The notes beneath the pieces were generated by a model. It worked only from the letters and a program-made list of their open reading frames with translations, did no database searches and was not told the DNA's origin. A program made the position numbers and the translations under genes. From assembly GCA_022495005.1 (NCBI GenBank), contig JAGYXB010000440.1, positions 310,001 to 374,000 of the forward strand: a stretch of DNA of 64,000 bases. The letters are read 5' to 3'. Below, piece by piece: positions 1-12,649 of this stretch (position 1 is the stretch's first letter; every line of letters begins with the position of its first letter). Source of the DNA: Rhyacophila brunnea. Its lineage: Eukaryota > Arthropoda > Insecta > Trichoptera > Rhyacophilidae.

Positions 1-1406
1 CGCTACTGTTAACACGTGGAAATACTTTTATTCGTCAAGGCAAGTCAATTACATTTAGGTACAAATATTATTCGATTACATGTTGTTTGAACATGAGTTT
101 ACGTTATGGGTTGGTAATAAAAATGCCGTACTCGCGCGCTTAGCCCTTTTCTTATCGCCGTTTGTCAAAAGTCTCTACAGCAGGTACTTTGTACTCGCAA
201 TCTAGTGACCGGGCTACTAACGCATCTATTGGTATATTTTGAAAGTATGTCCTGAAAGGGCGGGAATTTTGAAGAAATGCAATTAAATTTGGTCTGTTTA
301 GGTTAACGAATTATTTAGATAGACCGCAATATCGCGATGGTAATAGTACCACAATCTAATTTTGCAAAATTAGAGTGTGGCCATTTTTTTCGATCAATAA
401 TCCTTTTATAGCATATTTCAAAAGGTCACCCTCGTACACAAAAAGTCAGTGAAAATAAATAAATTGTTTTCAAACATAATATAGTTATAATATGCAATGT
501 TTACTCTAATACCTACAAGGATAACGGATAACTAGCTATTTACTTAAAATTACATGAAATTACACATCATGATGATATAAATACAAGGTTTTATCATTTA
601 AAACATCAAATAAATCTGGAAACAAACCGTCTTTACTTGCAAAAAGCCTCTTCACTCAGAACAAATAGAGTGATTGACCAAGGTGTGAGGGTTAATTGTT
701 TTCTTTGCCCGTCTAGAGTAGTCCAACACCCTTAATATTCAATGCCTGTTTTGATATCAAACTTTATCAATAATTTCTTAGAGCATTCTACTATTAATAG
801 GATCGACGAAGAATCAAGCCAATTCGATAAATAATTATTTACAATAAAAGTAAATACCTACTCATATTGCCTAAGCCCTAAAGCATTTTCACTTAGGGAT
901 TAGTAATTAGTACAATATTTTAATATAACCAATAAAAGAAATTAGTAAAGTATAATTATACAATCAAAAAATAATGGATACATTAAAGGGCTTTCGATTT
1001 TTACAATATGAAGATAATTGGAAAGATATTGAGAGTAATTTGCAAGCGAAGAGAACGGTTCTTAGCAAAGTTTTGCAATCAGAAGTTTGTGAAAACTTAA
1101 AGCTACATGGGTATTTCAAATTCGAAGTGTAAAGCTTTTACTAGCTTTGAAAATAAATGTGAAAAAGATAAGCTGTTGTTTACGTTCTAACTTAAAAATT
1201 CAAGCGTATAAGTTCGTATATATATACCTACTTATATAATTTTGTGAAAAGCCAAAATGAGTAAGCGGCATTTTTGCATTTTAGTTATTATTTTATTAGT
1301 ATTAAATTTTAAATATTTATTTTTGTTTTTAATCTCTGAGAAGATTTTAAGAATATAGACATCTTTAAAAGAATATTTTTATTAAGTATAGATATCGTAA
1401 TAGATT
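1..1406. other. AT-rich intergenic stretch, nothing recognised
   Basis: No ORF with recognisable protein similarity, no tRNA-like promoter boxes and no inverted-repeat element was seen on either strand. The stretch is strongly AT-rich with short A and T runs. Confidence 0.5.
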
Positions 1407-1540
1407 TTTGGGTTGTCGCCTCGTGTTCTTCTCCATTCTTTCCTCGGCGTTTTAGTCAGCTCGTTGCAGACACCATTCTTAAGAAAAGAAGATGGCTTCT
1501 GCAACGACCGAACATCGATGAAACGCGGTGACAACCCAAA
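1407..1540. repeat. Short palindromic hairpin element (MITE-like)
   Basis: The ends are inverted: tttgggttgtc at 1407-1417 and gacaacccaaa at 1530-1540. The inner parts also pair: cgttgcaga near 1462-1470 faces tctgcaacg near 1497-1505, and ccattctt faces aagatgg. The whole 134 bp can therefore fold into one long imperfect hairpin. No clean target duplication was found. It could be a tiny MITE or a transcribed hairpin. Confidence 0.5.
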
Positions 1541-2170
1541 CATCTACAATAACAAACAACCGTGAATATTTCAAAAATTATATTATATTTTGAGATACTC
1601 CCCGGTGAAAAAGAAAACAAAACTATTGTTTATCATTAAACCTGTTAAATGAATGAAAACCAATTTATATTATGTAATTCGGACCGCAATTGTAAACTTA
1701 TAGTAAGTGAATATTTTTTGATTTCGAGATTTAAATATGAAATTGTAATTTGATGTTACATGTAAACATAGGAACATGGCATAATATACCAATAAACCAA
1801 ATATCGTTTTATTTAAAAATAAAACACGTATCTTGACTAAATGAAACCTTTAAACCATAATGTCTCCAAACAATGTCATTTGAACTTATTATGGTTTTAC
1901 AGCCACGGTGCAAATATGGTAAGTGTATCTACTGCATTGATTTTGAATACTTCAACTTGTTTAAAAATTCAACAGCGAATCGACAGATACACACTTTCAT
2001 TCTCAATTTAAAGAAGAGTGTTATTTTATTGTGCGATTTATCTTCGTATTGTCAATTCAATATTTATGAAGGTCCCCCAGCTCGCATCACCCATATCAAC
2101 ATAATATACGCTGCTTCCTAGGCATCAAATATACAAAAATGTTAGAAATGAAATTTCCTACATCCTATTC

Positions 2171-2810
2171 CAGTGATGACGAACCTATGGCACGCGAGAA
2201 GATTTTGCGTGGCACGCCAATTTTGAAGAGAAAAAATACAAAAGAGTTTTACAAATAAATATAAAAATAATGACGACATGGCCATGCGTATGTTCTTCGG
2301 TTTTTTAAATTATTTTTACGAATAATATTTACCTGTAATATTATCGCACTGACTTCATCAGGCGGCGGGAGAAGCCGTCTCGTGAACCTCGGATTTTGAT
2401 CGATTTACAATGCGTGAGACCAATTAGACAATTAAAAATGAAAATACATATTCAATCAACAAACCTGATACAATTTATCGACAGTCGTTCAAATACAAAC
2501 AGCTGATTGCTATTTTGCCTCAAATACTATCGCTAAAAATGGAAGAATATTTGAAGGAAGCGTGGTTAAAATGATTCCACGATTGAACATGGAAAAAAAT
2601 ATTCATAGAATAAAATATATAAAACGGTTAGAAACACGACGAAAGACAGAATCTTAAGAAATCAATTGTAATTTTCCAATTTTTTTTAACAGAATTCTTA
2701 AAGATATATTGTTTTTCATTTTTCCTTACGAAAAACTACTCGGCACGTCAGTCGAAAAATAATATTTGGGAAATTTTGGCACGCGTACGTAAAAAGGTTC
2801 GCCATCCCTG
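2171..2810. mobile_element. Non-autonomous hAT element, family 1, copy A
   Basis: The left end cagtgatgacgaacc and the inverted right end (read inward cagggatggcgaacc) form terminal inverted repeats. The flanks tcctattc (2163-2170) and tcctattg (2811-2818) are a near-perfect 8-bp duplication, as expected for hAT transposition. Further copies of the family lie at 14521-15181 and 27361-27668. They share inner blocks such as gcctgatgaagtc/tcatcaggcggcggg and ccaaatattatttttcgac. No transposase ORF remains, so it would have depended on an autonomous relative. Length is 640 bp. Confidence 0.82.
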
Positions 2811-2818
2811 TCCTATTG

Positions 2819-5520
2819 GGTAAAATATCAAACACCAGATAATTCCAAATGACAAGCTCTGGGTGTGTCTATAAATAAAAAGACGTTGAACTAAGAATAA
2901 TAATTATTGTTCTTTGGATCAATACGTAAAACATTACAATCACCGATGATTTCAACTGCAGATAAATAAACATTTCAAACGAAAACCAATAACCACCCTA
3001 CTATACATACGTAATCGTCATAATAGAGTACTTAATTAATAGGTTAATTTATCAAACTGATAACATTATTAAGACAGCGTTATTTTTGGCAGAACGTTGT
3101 ATACTATAACATAGTGTATAGGGAACTCGGGTTGGAAGCACCTTGACGCTCCCAATTTTGGATATCATATCATTGCCACCTCTTTACGACATTTCTAATT
3201 AAAATTAAAATGAGAAATTAAACATTGATATCGTTAGGTAGTGACACAATAATGCATCATCTAGGCGTGTACGTAGGTACTTACAGTGACGTCCCTATCA
3301 AAATGCCGCCCCATTTTTTATACAGTATTTTTTATCATCCCTTCATGACTCCAATATCTAAGAAATACGTTGTATGGATACATTACTACCAAAATATATA
3401 CCACTGAAACATAAAAAATCAATTTTATAAATATTTTTTCCCCAAAAGTGGGGATTTTTTGACGTTGCTACTACAGTGGCTTCTTACGTGTCATTTTTGC
3501 GATTCATTTCCAATTTGTCTTGAGGAATTAAGGGCGATCCGTGTCGCTTTTCTTTTTCACAAAACTTGGCAACATTTGTAAAGATCGTAAAGGTTTAGGT
3601 ATTATTAAACCGATAATCGATATATTGACGGAGCGACTCTTCGATACACACTAAAATCGTGGAGCGGTAGGTGAGACGCTCTGTAGAGGGGGTGCATCTT
3701 TAGTTTCGACGGCCAACGCAACCCCCATGCGCACTGGTTAAGTCAGAGTAGTCAGACTGTAATTATTCGTAAATCTGCACGTGTCATTTCTGGTTACCAA
3801 CGGAAGTAAACTAGATATCATGTACCCGACAAAAAATTACAGTCCTGTTAAACCTATTATGTTAATTAATATATTTTGTTTCCAACCAGTGACCTGAATT
3901 TTTTAATGGAAAGATATTTTCGTTATAACTAAGCTTAGGTAGCTATTTCTGTATGTATAGGTATACCAAATGATTTTCCTCGATTTGCCGTCCTTCGATT
4001 AACTGCCGCCCCTAAGCAACGCTCAATCTGCCTACCCCCACGGGACGTCAGTGGGTACTTAATCAAAACAGTCAGCTTGACGTTTAAATTTTATATTTCG
4101 CTCGGTTTTTGGACAAGTGATCGAATGAAAATCAATAGACGATTCCACGATCGCAGAGTTTCGATTCGCCCGACTACTGGACATTCTTTTCGCCAGTGAT
4201 AGCGAACAATACTCTCATAATATTTACCGGTATGGCCGATAATATTAACTAAAATGTTATGAAATCACGACATATAGCTCTATAGTCCATATGGCAAAGT
4301 AGCCGCAGTCGAAATGTAAGAGTATTTTTTATCAGAACACGAGAAAAATTTTATTTGTAAAGTCTCAAACATTAAAAGTTAGTAACTTTAATTGATTGAG
4401 TTAAGTGGAGAATACCAAAGAGTATAAGTATATATATTTGTATATTTATGAATGAAACATACTACCAAACAAAATAGTGAGGTATTCATGATTAGTTGTA
4501 ATAAAAAATATTCAAGTAATTAAAAAATATATGATTACGATAGTATATAATTTAGTTACGATTTGATTACAGTAGGCACGTAACCATTAGGAAAATGTAT
4601 TTTTTTACCTACTTAATTCTCTGCATGTCAATGCATTCATTGATGGAAAGTATACTGCCGTCAACAAAAGGTTAACAGTGCTTACACAAGTAATTTAATA
4701 TCGTATACAATATCTCGGAAAAGCGCTTAACTTATTTTCCTTTTGTACCCAAGTCGCCAAAGGCACTGTAGGTACTCCCACTTTTAATGCGAGGTTATCA
4801 CGGAATGGAAAATCAAAGAAAAATTGTAAGAAACATATTTTGTGTATTCTGATAAACGTCAGTTACCATGCTCAATCGAATAATGATTAGAATTTTGAGT
4901 TTCAAGTGCAATTGTATTTAAGTGCAAGAGTATTTAGTTTGAATATCAAAGTGACAGAGCGTCGAAAGGCAGTGTGGGGCACAAAATAAAGTAATTCACA
5001 CATAATCACATATCTGGTAAATTAATTTTATCAAAATATCCAACGTTTTTATAACATTTTGAAAATTAATTGCGTTGAAAAAAAAAGTGCTAGGTTTAAC
5101 TCCGTTTATGGCAGATGCGACTTTCGCAAGATAGACGAATACTAAAAAATGGTAGATCTGGCAACTAAAGTTAGCAACGCTGTCTAGGAAACATTCGTTG
5201 TGTATAAAATCAATCCGTAATCGTAAACATCCTACTTGTTTGATTTTTATGACATTGCTAAGAAAATTTTCAACACATTTCCTTATATGTATATTTTGTA
5301 TGGTATGGAAATTTCATAAAAATCATATTCAAATTCCCGATATTTATAGGTACTTATATATAAAAAAAGCTCAATACAATTTCTACTATCAGCGGATTAA
5401 ATATCTCTCCATGGAGTGGAAGTGATGTTACTACACCTATTTTCACAAGGACTGGTTGCTAAGTAAATTATCATTTTAGTGTCTATCTCTGCGCATCGGC
5501 GCACTCGTTTAATCCATTAA
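2819..5520. other. Intergenic stretch without recognised gene
   Basis: Only short ORFs occur (for example 3225-3407 and 5198-5425 on the plus strand), with composition expected from AT-rich non-coding DNA. A slightly GC-richer patch lies at 3640-3760. No element ends were resolved. Confidence 0.4.
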
Positions 5521-5528
5521 GTATCTAT

Positions 5529-6129
5529 CAGTGGCGAAAATCCGCCATAAATAGCGCACACTAAACTTTATCAGTCATACGTATTTGTTTTCATTCAAAT
5601 AAGACTACAATTTACAGATGGGTGTTGGTCAGTTTTTTAAATTTAATTAAACCCAGCGAAACCAAGCCATAATCGATAAGTCACAAATTATCTTTATCTT
5701 TATCTATAAAATTTATCTATAAAATATCTAAAACATGCATTTAATCATACATAACTTTGGATATTGTATAGATAGAATAATATCATCTAATAATATAATA
5801 ATATCATTTATATTATAGTATGGTTTAGGCAGGGCTTTATGAATTTAAAAAAAATGAACCGACAATAATTATGTGCAATATGTATTCTTAATCCAACGAA
5901 AACAAATAAGTGTGAATGAAAAAGAGTGCACAATTTTGTCGTATCGCCCAAAGTATACCAAAACTATTATGTTTTGGTTAGATAGGATTTAATTGATTTT
6001 AAAAAAACTAACATCATCTGTAAATTGTAGTCTTAGTTCAATAAAAGCAAATACATATGACTAACAAAGTTTAATATTATGCACTATTTATGGCGGATAT
6101 TAACAGCGTACCTCCACCCTTCGCTACTT
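5529..6129. mobile_element. hAT-type foldback MITE, family 2, copy A
   Basis: A perfect 8-bp duplication gtatctat flanks the element (5521-5528 and 6130-6137). The ends are inverted, cagtggcgaa on the left and aagtagcgaa read inward from the right. Behind them come long inverted arms of about 100 bp (about 5542-5640 and 6005-6100) that share ccgccataaatag and gtatttg-ttt-att blocks. No transposase ORF is present. A second, right-truncated copy lies at 32046-32490. Confidence 0.82.
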
Positions 6130-6264
6130 GTATCTATCTATCTAATTGGTGGATATTTCAAATCTCAAGTTTATGTAGGCCTTATTGTAATACTTACAAG
6201 TCACAAAAACAAATAGTCGATAAATTTAACTTAATTCATTCATAATAGATATTGTTTTATAATC

Positions 6265-6651
6265 TTAAATACTTTTTGTTGTACTTCCGCAATAAAGCAT
6301 GATTTGTAAGTGTTTGATCGATTCACATGGGATTGGAACAGTAAAATCAATTATAAATAATTGTATTATTATGTTTGTACCGAGCTCAAAACAGAAAACA
6401 ATCAATGCTGCCCCGTCAGCGCTACAAGAAATCTTAAATGAAAAGGTCGTTCGCAAGCGCGGCAGTGAAAAGGTTATCGGTAGATCGTAATCCGTTGCTA
6501 TTACCTGCGTAGTGGCTGCCGCGATAAATGGACGCGAATTTAGAAATTGCATAATAACATCCGCTTCCACTAAATTTGGCGGAGCATGCAATACAACCGC
6601 GGGCAGGGTTGCCAACGTTTTCTCTGACGATTCCGAGGCAAATAGCATCAT
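6265..6651 (-). other. Unrecognised 128-aa ORF overlapping a hAT end
   Basis: This minus-strand ORF starts inside the hAT element at 6604-7479 and runs out into the flank. Its N-terminal third is therefore partly transposon terminal sequence. I recognise no domain. It may be a chance ORF; the opposite strand is also open at 6299-6490. It is recorded because it is one of the longer ORFs outside named elements. Confidence 0.15.
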
Positions 6652-7479
6652 TACTAGTTTTCTGAGGAAACTTTAAATGTACTTATGAGTAAATTTAAAT
6701 ATTTTTTGATTTATTTATTAAATTTTGACTATTTATAAACTTATGAATTACATAGAATATATATATATATATAGAAAAATATATACACAAGTATAAGTAA
6801 GTATTACATAATAATAATAATAAAAAATAAAAATTTTAAATCTTATAATAACAAATTTAACGTTACATTTGTATGTGTTTTTCCAATAATATTTTATCTC
6901 AATTTTTGCTAAAATCACTAATTTTTTCACGAGTCTGTATTTAAAAAGTTCGCAAATTTTGCACACGATTCACTTTTAAGTCGTATTTGCAATTCCGCTT
7001 TTACTAAGTCGATATTCATTAAATTCCTGGCCTTCGTCCACACACTGTTCATGTGACTAAATACTCTTTAAAAGCATTACTCGCAGGAATGGACAAAATG
7101 AAAGACACAATTTTCATCAGCTCGACCGATTTTTCATGCTTTTTGAAATACTCTGCCAATCGTTTGTCATCGTTTTGCTCTGTGTTCAGAGCAGAAAAAA
7201 CCAATCGAAGATCTGTATATTCATTATTATAACGCATCGATATCAATTATGATTTGTTTTATATTTGGGAAAACGGATAATTGCTCCCATGTCAATTCGA
7301 AACATTCTTTATTTTTTATTTTAACGTACGTTGGAAGAACGTTCAACGGATTTACACGATGTCAATTTTGGAATAGTTTTCTTTAAATCTCCGGGACAAT
7401 TTAGCATTCATCCGAAATAACGGACAGCGGTTCCAATTCCGGGACAATCCCGGCCAATCTAGGACGGTTGGCAACCCTA
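6604..7479 (-). mobile_element. Decayed hAT element with transposase C-terminal relic
   Basis: The left end cagggttgccaac (6604) and the right end ggttggcaaccct (to 7479) form inverted termini. Just inside the right end are cgggacaatcccgg-type blocks familiar from hAT ends. The minus strand encodes a remnant of the hAT dimerisation domain (see 6960-7246). Only about 230 bp separate that relic from the transposase-proximal end, so the catalytic core has been deleted. The flanks do not show a clean 8-bp duplication; ccgcgggc against ccgccagc is the best match. Confidence 0.7.
6960..7246 (-). pseudogene. hAT transposase dimerisation domain (hATC) relic
   Basis: The minus-strand reading starting near 7246 ends in SFILSIPASNAFKEY, which matches the conserved hATC core (ILSIP-SNA-VER-FS). 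The reading then breaks by a one-base frameshift near 7065. It continues in another frame as FSHMNSVWTKARNLMN and IDLVKAELQIRLK, matching the usual MxxLWTxxRNRxxxxxxKAELQI part of the same domain. In the family this domain mediates transposase multimerisation. The N-terminal BED finger and the catalytic RNase H-like core are absent. The gene is dead: a fragment of about 95 codons of a protein normally 500-700 residues long. Assignment to hAT is secure; the subfamily is not. Confidence 0.72.
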
Positions 7480-7487
7480 CCGCCAGC

Positions 7488-8340
7488 ACGAGTAGTGGTC
7501 ACTATAAAAATATTACTCAGCGAGCCAGTTCCTGAGCTTGACCAGTGCTCAAGTTTGACTAATTGATAAACAGGAGGCATAGCGCATTGGTTTACGACAC
7601 CGTATTAGGAAAGCACATTCAGCTTAATGAATGCAAATCGATTGTTTGTGGATCACAGAATAAATAAATGTTTAATTAAACACAATTTATCAGACAAGGA
7701 CGTAAGCAAAATATGAAAAATCACCGTACAGAAGATCGTATAAAAATACAATGATATCTCAACCAAAAAAATATCAGATACTGGACAATGCATGCACGGG
7801 GACGTTTAAAAATATTGACTAAAATTTACTTGTACAACAAAACATCATTTAAATTATATATTTATATCACACTATATTATGATAATGAAAAGTTATAGGT
7901 ATCCAAATTGAAATCTTTCTTTCAAAATAAGTATTAAAAATAATTAATACATACACACGTATTTATGATACACGTTTTTTTGATACACGTACATACTATT
8001 TATTTTATAGATATATGGGGTAAGCAACCATTGATAACATGATAACCATTACGTAGAAATTTTATAGAATGACCTCACATTGCATAAATTTTGAACACCA
8101 ATGTGGTCTTCCAGTACTGTCATACGAAACTTTGTGCTGTGGTGTAGTACGGTTAGAGATATGCGCTTGATTTGAAAAAAAACCTAATCTGTGTATTATT
8201 TCTCTACTTTTAATTTCCGTAACCAGTCAGATATATCCCATCTTTTTTTCCTCGCGCCATGCCATATCGTAGGTCGGCCACCATCAAGATTATTTTGTTT
8301 AATCATTTGCTACTCGCAAAAGTTCAGTTGAGCTGCGCTC
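7488..8340. other. Intergenic stretch, nothing recognised
   Basis: AT-rich sequence between two hAT elements. I found no protein-like reading frame or structured RNA. Confidence 0.4.
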
Positions 8341-8348
8341 GTACAAAC

Positions 8349-8814
8349 CAGAGCGTTGAAGCGGAGCTCGGAGCAGGAGCACGATGCAGTGGAGCATTGG
8401 GGTTTTACCCGGAGCACCGAAAATTTGTAGTGCTCCTCTGCCCCGGATGTTTTTTTTATTATTAAATTTTCGTCCAAAAATTCAAAGAAAATATTATATT
8501 TGACACTTTGCAACAATGGAATTATTTAAATTACAGCAACACTGCCGAGTGATAAATAGCCTCACTTTTTTGACAGAAGAGGCAAATAATAAAAGACGAT
8601 TTGCTGTCGGTTTAAAAAAATATAATTAATACTTAATGAAAAGGACGAATAATAAACCTTATTTCAAAATTAATTATTTTTTAAACATTTGAATACTTAT
8701 TAAAACTTTTGACCCGGAGTGGAGCAGACCCTGAGGCAGAGCTGGAGCAAGTATTAGGTCCCGGAGCGGAGCTGCAGCAGAGCAACTCAAAAAAAGGTCC
8801 GCTCCAACCCTCTG
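8349..8814. mobile_element. hAT MITE, family 3
   Basis: A perfect 8-bp duplication gtacaaac flanks it (8341-8348 and 8815-8822). The terminal inverted repeats are cagagcgttgaagcgga on the left and cagagggttggagcgga read inward from the right. GC-rich ends carry repeated ggagc/gctcc motifs, and the middle is AT-rich. The length of 466 bp and lack of a transposase ORF mark it as non-autonomous. ORFs crossing its left end (8259-8465 and 8310-8516) are artefacts of the GC-rich terminus. Confidence 0.85.
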
Positions 8815-9395
8815 GTACAAACCACGGAGGTTTTTATATCACGAAATACTATATCATACGCTGCTAAGTTTACCGTTGATTTCGAGGAGGATATTTCTTG
8901 TATATATATTAGGCACGTAAAACAAAACGTCCATGTAGTTAGGTATCCATAGTAAATACGTCGCTAAAAGGGTGCTAATTAGTATTCTTTTGAAATAGCA
9001 TGCTTCAAATATTGTTGTACAACTTCTTGCCGAACCGACGTCAAAACTTTGTTTTTGCTTTCCTGTAAAATAATGTTAAAATCACAATAACTAAGTACCG
9101 ACCTCACTAAAGTTTTCGGTAAGTCTCACAAAGACCCATTATGTACTATACCTAAGCATGGGTGGCCCATTTAGTAGGTACTCCCTGTCAAAACCGTATC
9201 AGGTCGCGACCTAAGCATCAATAATTGCCAGCGCTGTTGATCGATTAAATAACAATTTACTTCTCAATTGACCGTGCATACTTAAAAATGTTTTAACGGT
9301 CTATCAATACATTCAACATTGACCAGTTGAATGCAATACTTGAGTTATTATTTCTAGGTCATAAATAGATTGATTATGTAGTAGTCTGATTTCAT

Positions 9396-9715
9396 CGCAC
9401 AACGGTAGCGCAGTTGGTAAAGCGCTCACGTATGGAACTGTGGGAGAGAGCTCGATATTGCGTCTGGAAAAAAATACATCGATGTTTCGATAATTGATAT
9501 CTGGGATGTAGGTATAGCTGGGTGACTAGTGCAACACGAGAAGGCGCTTTGATATTAGGTTTATAATGTTAATTTAGACTTTTGTGCTTGAAAGTGTAAT
9601 GCGCATGTGTTGAATGCACGCCAGCCACGGAGTACGGACTGACCTCAGTAGGGAAGTTACAGTTATGCCATTCACACAGAGCAGGCAATCAATGGGATGG
9701 GAGACCAGCTAAATA
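9396..9715 (+). mobile_element. tRNA-headed SINE candidate
   Basis: tagcgcagttgg at 9406-9417 matches a RNA polymerase III A box, and gagctcgatattg near 9448-9460 is a weak B box at tRNA-like spacing. The body runs to about 9700 and ends in an A-rich tail (aataaaaaaag near 9713-9722). Near the 3' end gggatgggagacc (9694-9706) resembles the 5S rRNA C box. SINEs of this layout are transcribed by polymerase III and moved by a LINE. Exact ends and target duplication were not resolved. Confidence 0.5.
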
Positions 9716-9722
9716 AAAAAAG

Positions 9723-11108
9723 TATATTAATTCATTATCCATTCAGGCACGTGACCTCAGCCCCGTCTATCAAAATGTATGCAATACAGTAGGCTCGAAA
9801 GGCGAAGCATAAAATCTTTGTGCATAATATTATTGTCGATGCTGCTTTGTCCAAAAAATAATAAATAATAATAATGGCATTGAATCACATATAAATATAG
9901 ATTGTTTTTAAAAATAAAAATTATTTTAAAATCATCGCTCAACTTTATATCGTCAGTGAGCTATAGACATTTCATCGTTTTAGCGTGTCTTGTCATTAGT
10001 GTGTACATATTCATCAGTAGTAATATCGTATATCTTATTATTTCCCGTAGGTAAGTATACCTGACAAGTGTGCTCTTTTTCTCTGATCTCCATTTCACCC
10101 TTCGCTATTGATTTATTCAATTCTCGACTATTCTTTCCATTATTGAAGATTTACAAAATGAAATAATAAATGTTTGCGGTTTTAAATTTAAGAAATGAAA
10201 GCGGTATCCGAACAGTTTGTTTACATAGGTACGTAATTAATTTATGCAATGTTAATTCTTGGCGGAAGGCCATAGTAATTAAATAAGAAGCAATCAATGT
10301 ATTTGTATTTGTATTTTTTCTTATTTTTAGCGAGACATAGGTTATTTATTTAACAAGTCTTTTAACATCTGTGATATTCTTATATATTATATTGTAAAAT
10401 GTGAACAATTAATCTTTTGATTCGCTTGACTTATTCCGTAGAAATACGATTATTAATATAACTTATAATAACTTCACTATTATTTAATTAATATCAAGGA
10501 TTCATTCTCATTCTCAGTAGTTATTATATTTTCATGTCCAATACCCCTGTTCAGGCAATCAAACACTGCATTCAATTTTTTTTTGCTCTCTAAACTCATT
10601 ATATTTTTTCCTTTATTTAATAAAAATTTTACAATAAATTGTATTATATTGTTATTGTATTAATTTCTCTGTTTTACTGTCGTATTTTATATATTTTCGT
10701 TCATATGATAAAATACATCAAAGACAAACATTCCAAAAACAGCAGCAGTTTGTATTGTAACCCTCTTGAGTATTGATAATATATTTAACTACCGACCCTT
10801 TGGGATCCAGAACGATAACGCCACAATCTGGTCAATTGCCATTTTGGCGCTGGTAAATATTAATGGTATTTGTGAAGAAATACGCATAATTTACTATTTG
10901 AAACAGCAAGTAGCCAATATTACGTCTGATATAGAGTAGATACCTATGTGTACTAGAAAATATTGACGACTTGTCATATTCACCAGGAAGACAATCGTCC
11001 AGTTATCCTAGCATCCACATGTTGACATTATATTAATAGACAAATTACACTTTCTAAATTAAAAACTATTTACTATGAAGTAACCAACCCGCTATCAAAA
11101 CATAAAAT
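9723..11108. other. Intergenic stretch, nothing recognised
   Basis: AT-rich sequence with short ORFs only (for example 9757-9942 minus). No element ends were identified. Confidence 0.4.
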
Positions 11109-11480
11109 TCATAATAATATGTCTAATAGTATACTATAAGTTATATTCAAATCTTGCAACTGAAACGAAATACGAAATCCGCCATAATTTTCACTCGTAG
11201 ATTTGGCATTCTTCTGCTGCATACCAATGGTATTAATAGTGATAAATGATTGTAATATGGTTTCATAAATAAATTCGTACAAATTTGCGATTGCATGCTT
11301 GGTATCAGTTGTAGTATTATAGAACGAGGTCATATCTAAGTGATATTTCATATTATTATTATGCCATCTCTTAGAGAAATTCCAAATAAATCTGCAGTGT
11401 TTTTGAAAGTCATCGAACGAGCATTCAAATTCAGATTTGACTAGAGAATGCGTAATAAAATATTGTCGATAGAACTGCAT
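11109..11480 (-). CDS. Unrecognised 123-aa ORF, possible exon
   Basis: An ATG-initiated minus-strand ORF with a stop codon just upstream in frame. Its composition looks more protein-like than most ORFs here: aromatic-rich, few low-complexity runs, a phrase such as FIWNFSKRWH near the middle. I recognise no family, motif or membrane segment. There is no obvious neighbouring exon. It may be a chance ORF, a decayed gene piece or a single exon; I cannot tell which. Confidence 0.2.
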   Translation of the reverse strand: MQFYRQYFITHSLVKSEFECSFDDFQKHCRFIWNFSKRWHNNNMKYHLDMTSFYNTTTDTKHAIANLYEFIYETILQSFITINTIGMQQKNAKSTSENYGGFRISFQLQDLNITYSILLDILL

Positions 11481-12647
11481 ACCGCGAAAAATCCTTTATC
11501 TTTTTTAATGTTTAAAAATTCAAATTCAGAACGGTTCTATGAAAATAATAACAACATTTTATCTACAGAAGTCCATGGAAATCCTGTTGCATGCGTAAAT
11601 GTTATCGAACTTTGAATATATTGTAGAACATAGATTATGCAACATCAGTGTCATATTAATATATCATAAATCATTACACGGCTTATAAGTAAATAAAGGA
11701 AACACGTTGTGCACCGGATGTATAAAACCTTTCAATACCATTGCTATTCAATCTATCCCGAATATTCTGTTTTTGCAAATGCCCAGATAGTAGTGGATAT
11801 AATTTATAATGTTGTATAAGTAGTGAATTTCATACTTATTATTGAACACTGAATGTTTTCAATTGATTTTTTGCAGCACTGTAAATCGATTTACGATAAC
11901 GTAAATGGACAAAGTATTTTATACATTTCATTAAGTCAAAAAAAATCTAAATCATTTCGCAACAGGTATTGAACCTAATACCATGACGTCATCGTTGATA
12001 AATTCATCTCCTACCAAGGAACTCAATACAAAACCGTGTTATCAATGTAAACAGTGCCTACTATTGCTACCAGTTTTATGTGGCTCTTACTATAAATTTT
12101 ATTTCACAATTTAGAGAGTAAACTAATCGGGTTCAGAACTGTAATATAAAACTATATAGGCACAACTGCTCTTTATTAGGCTAAATAAGTTCGTATCCCA
12201 TCGTCAATAATCTAATACTATTATTATCCTAAGAAAACACATCAATTTCTTTTTTAAGGGACACTTTGTTGATATTTAAATGTTTTCACTTGGATTTGTT
12301 CGTGCCCGAATTATCTATCGATTGAATTGGACACATTTAAGAAAAAATATCCGATGATTTTACAGAAACGTGACGTTTAGAATCTACATTTTCTTACATA
12401 CCGTATTCGTTTCGCCATTTATTCACGTCCAACAGAATGACGTTTTCGTCGCTTAAGACCTTTAATCCTTTATTGATAGATGGAACCGATTATTTTAATT
12501 CAAATAATATAATATTTCTTAAACCATCAATTTTATTACTGGAGACCAAATGACATATTTCCATACCATGTGCCAATCGCATAGATCCTGGATCATCTCA
12601 AATATCAAGTGAATATGTTTGAAATTCCTATAGCTAAAAAAACTTAC
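11481..12647. other. Intergenic stretch, nothing recognised
   Basis: AT-rich DNA leading to the TA target of the mariner insertion. No supported feature. Confidence 0.4.
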
Positions 12648-12649
12648 TA

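Noticed and set aside
6748..6966. 72-aa Tyr/Ile-rich minus-strand ORF
   Set aside because: It encodes low-complexity sequence from an AT microsatellite inside the decayed hAT element.
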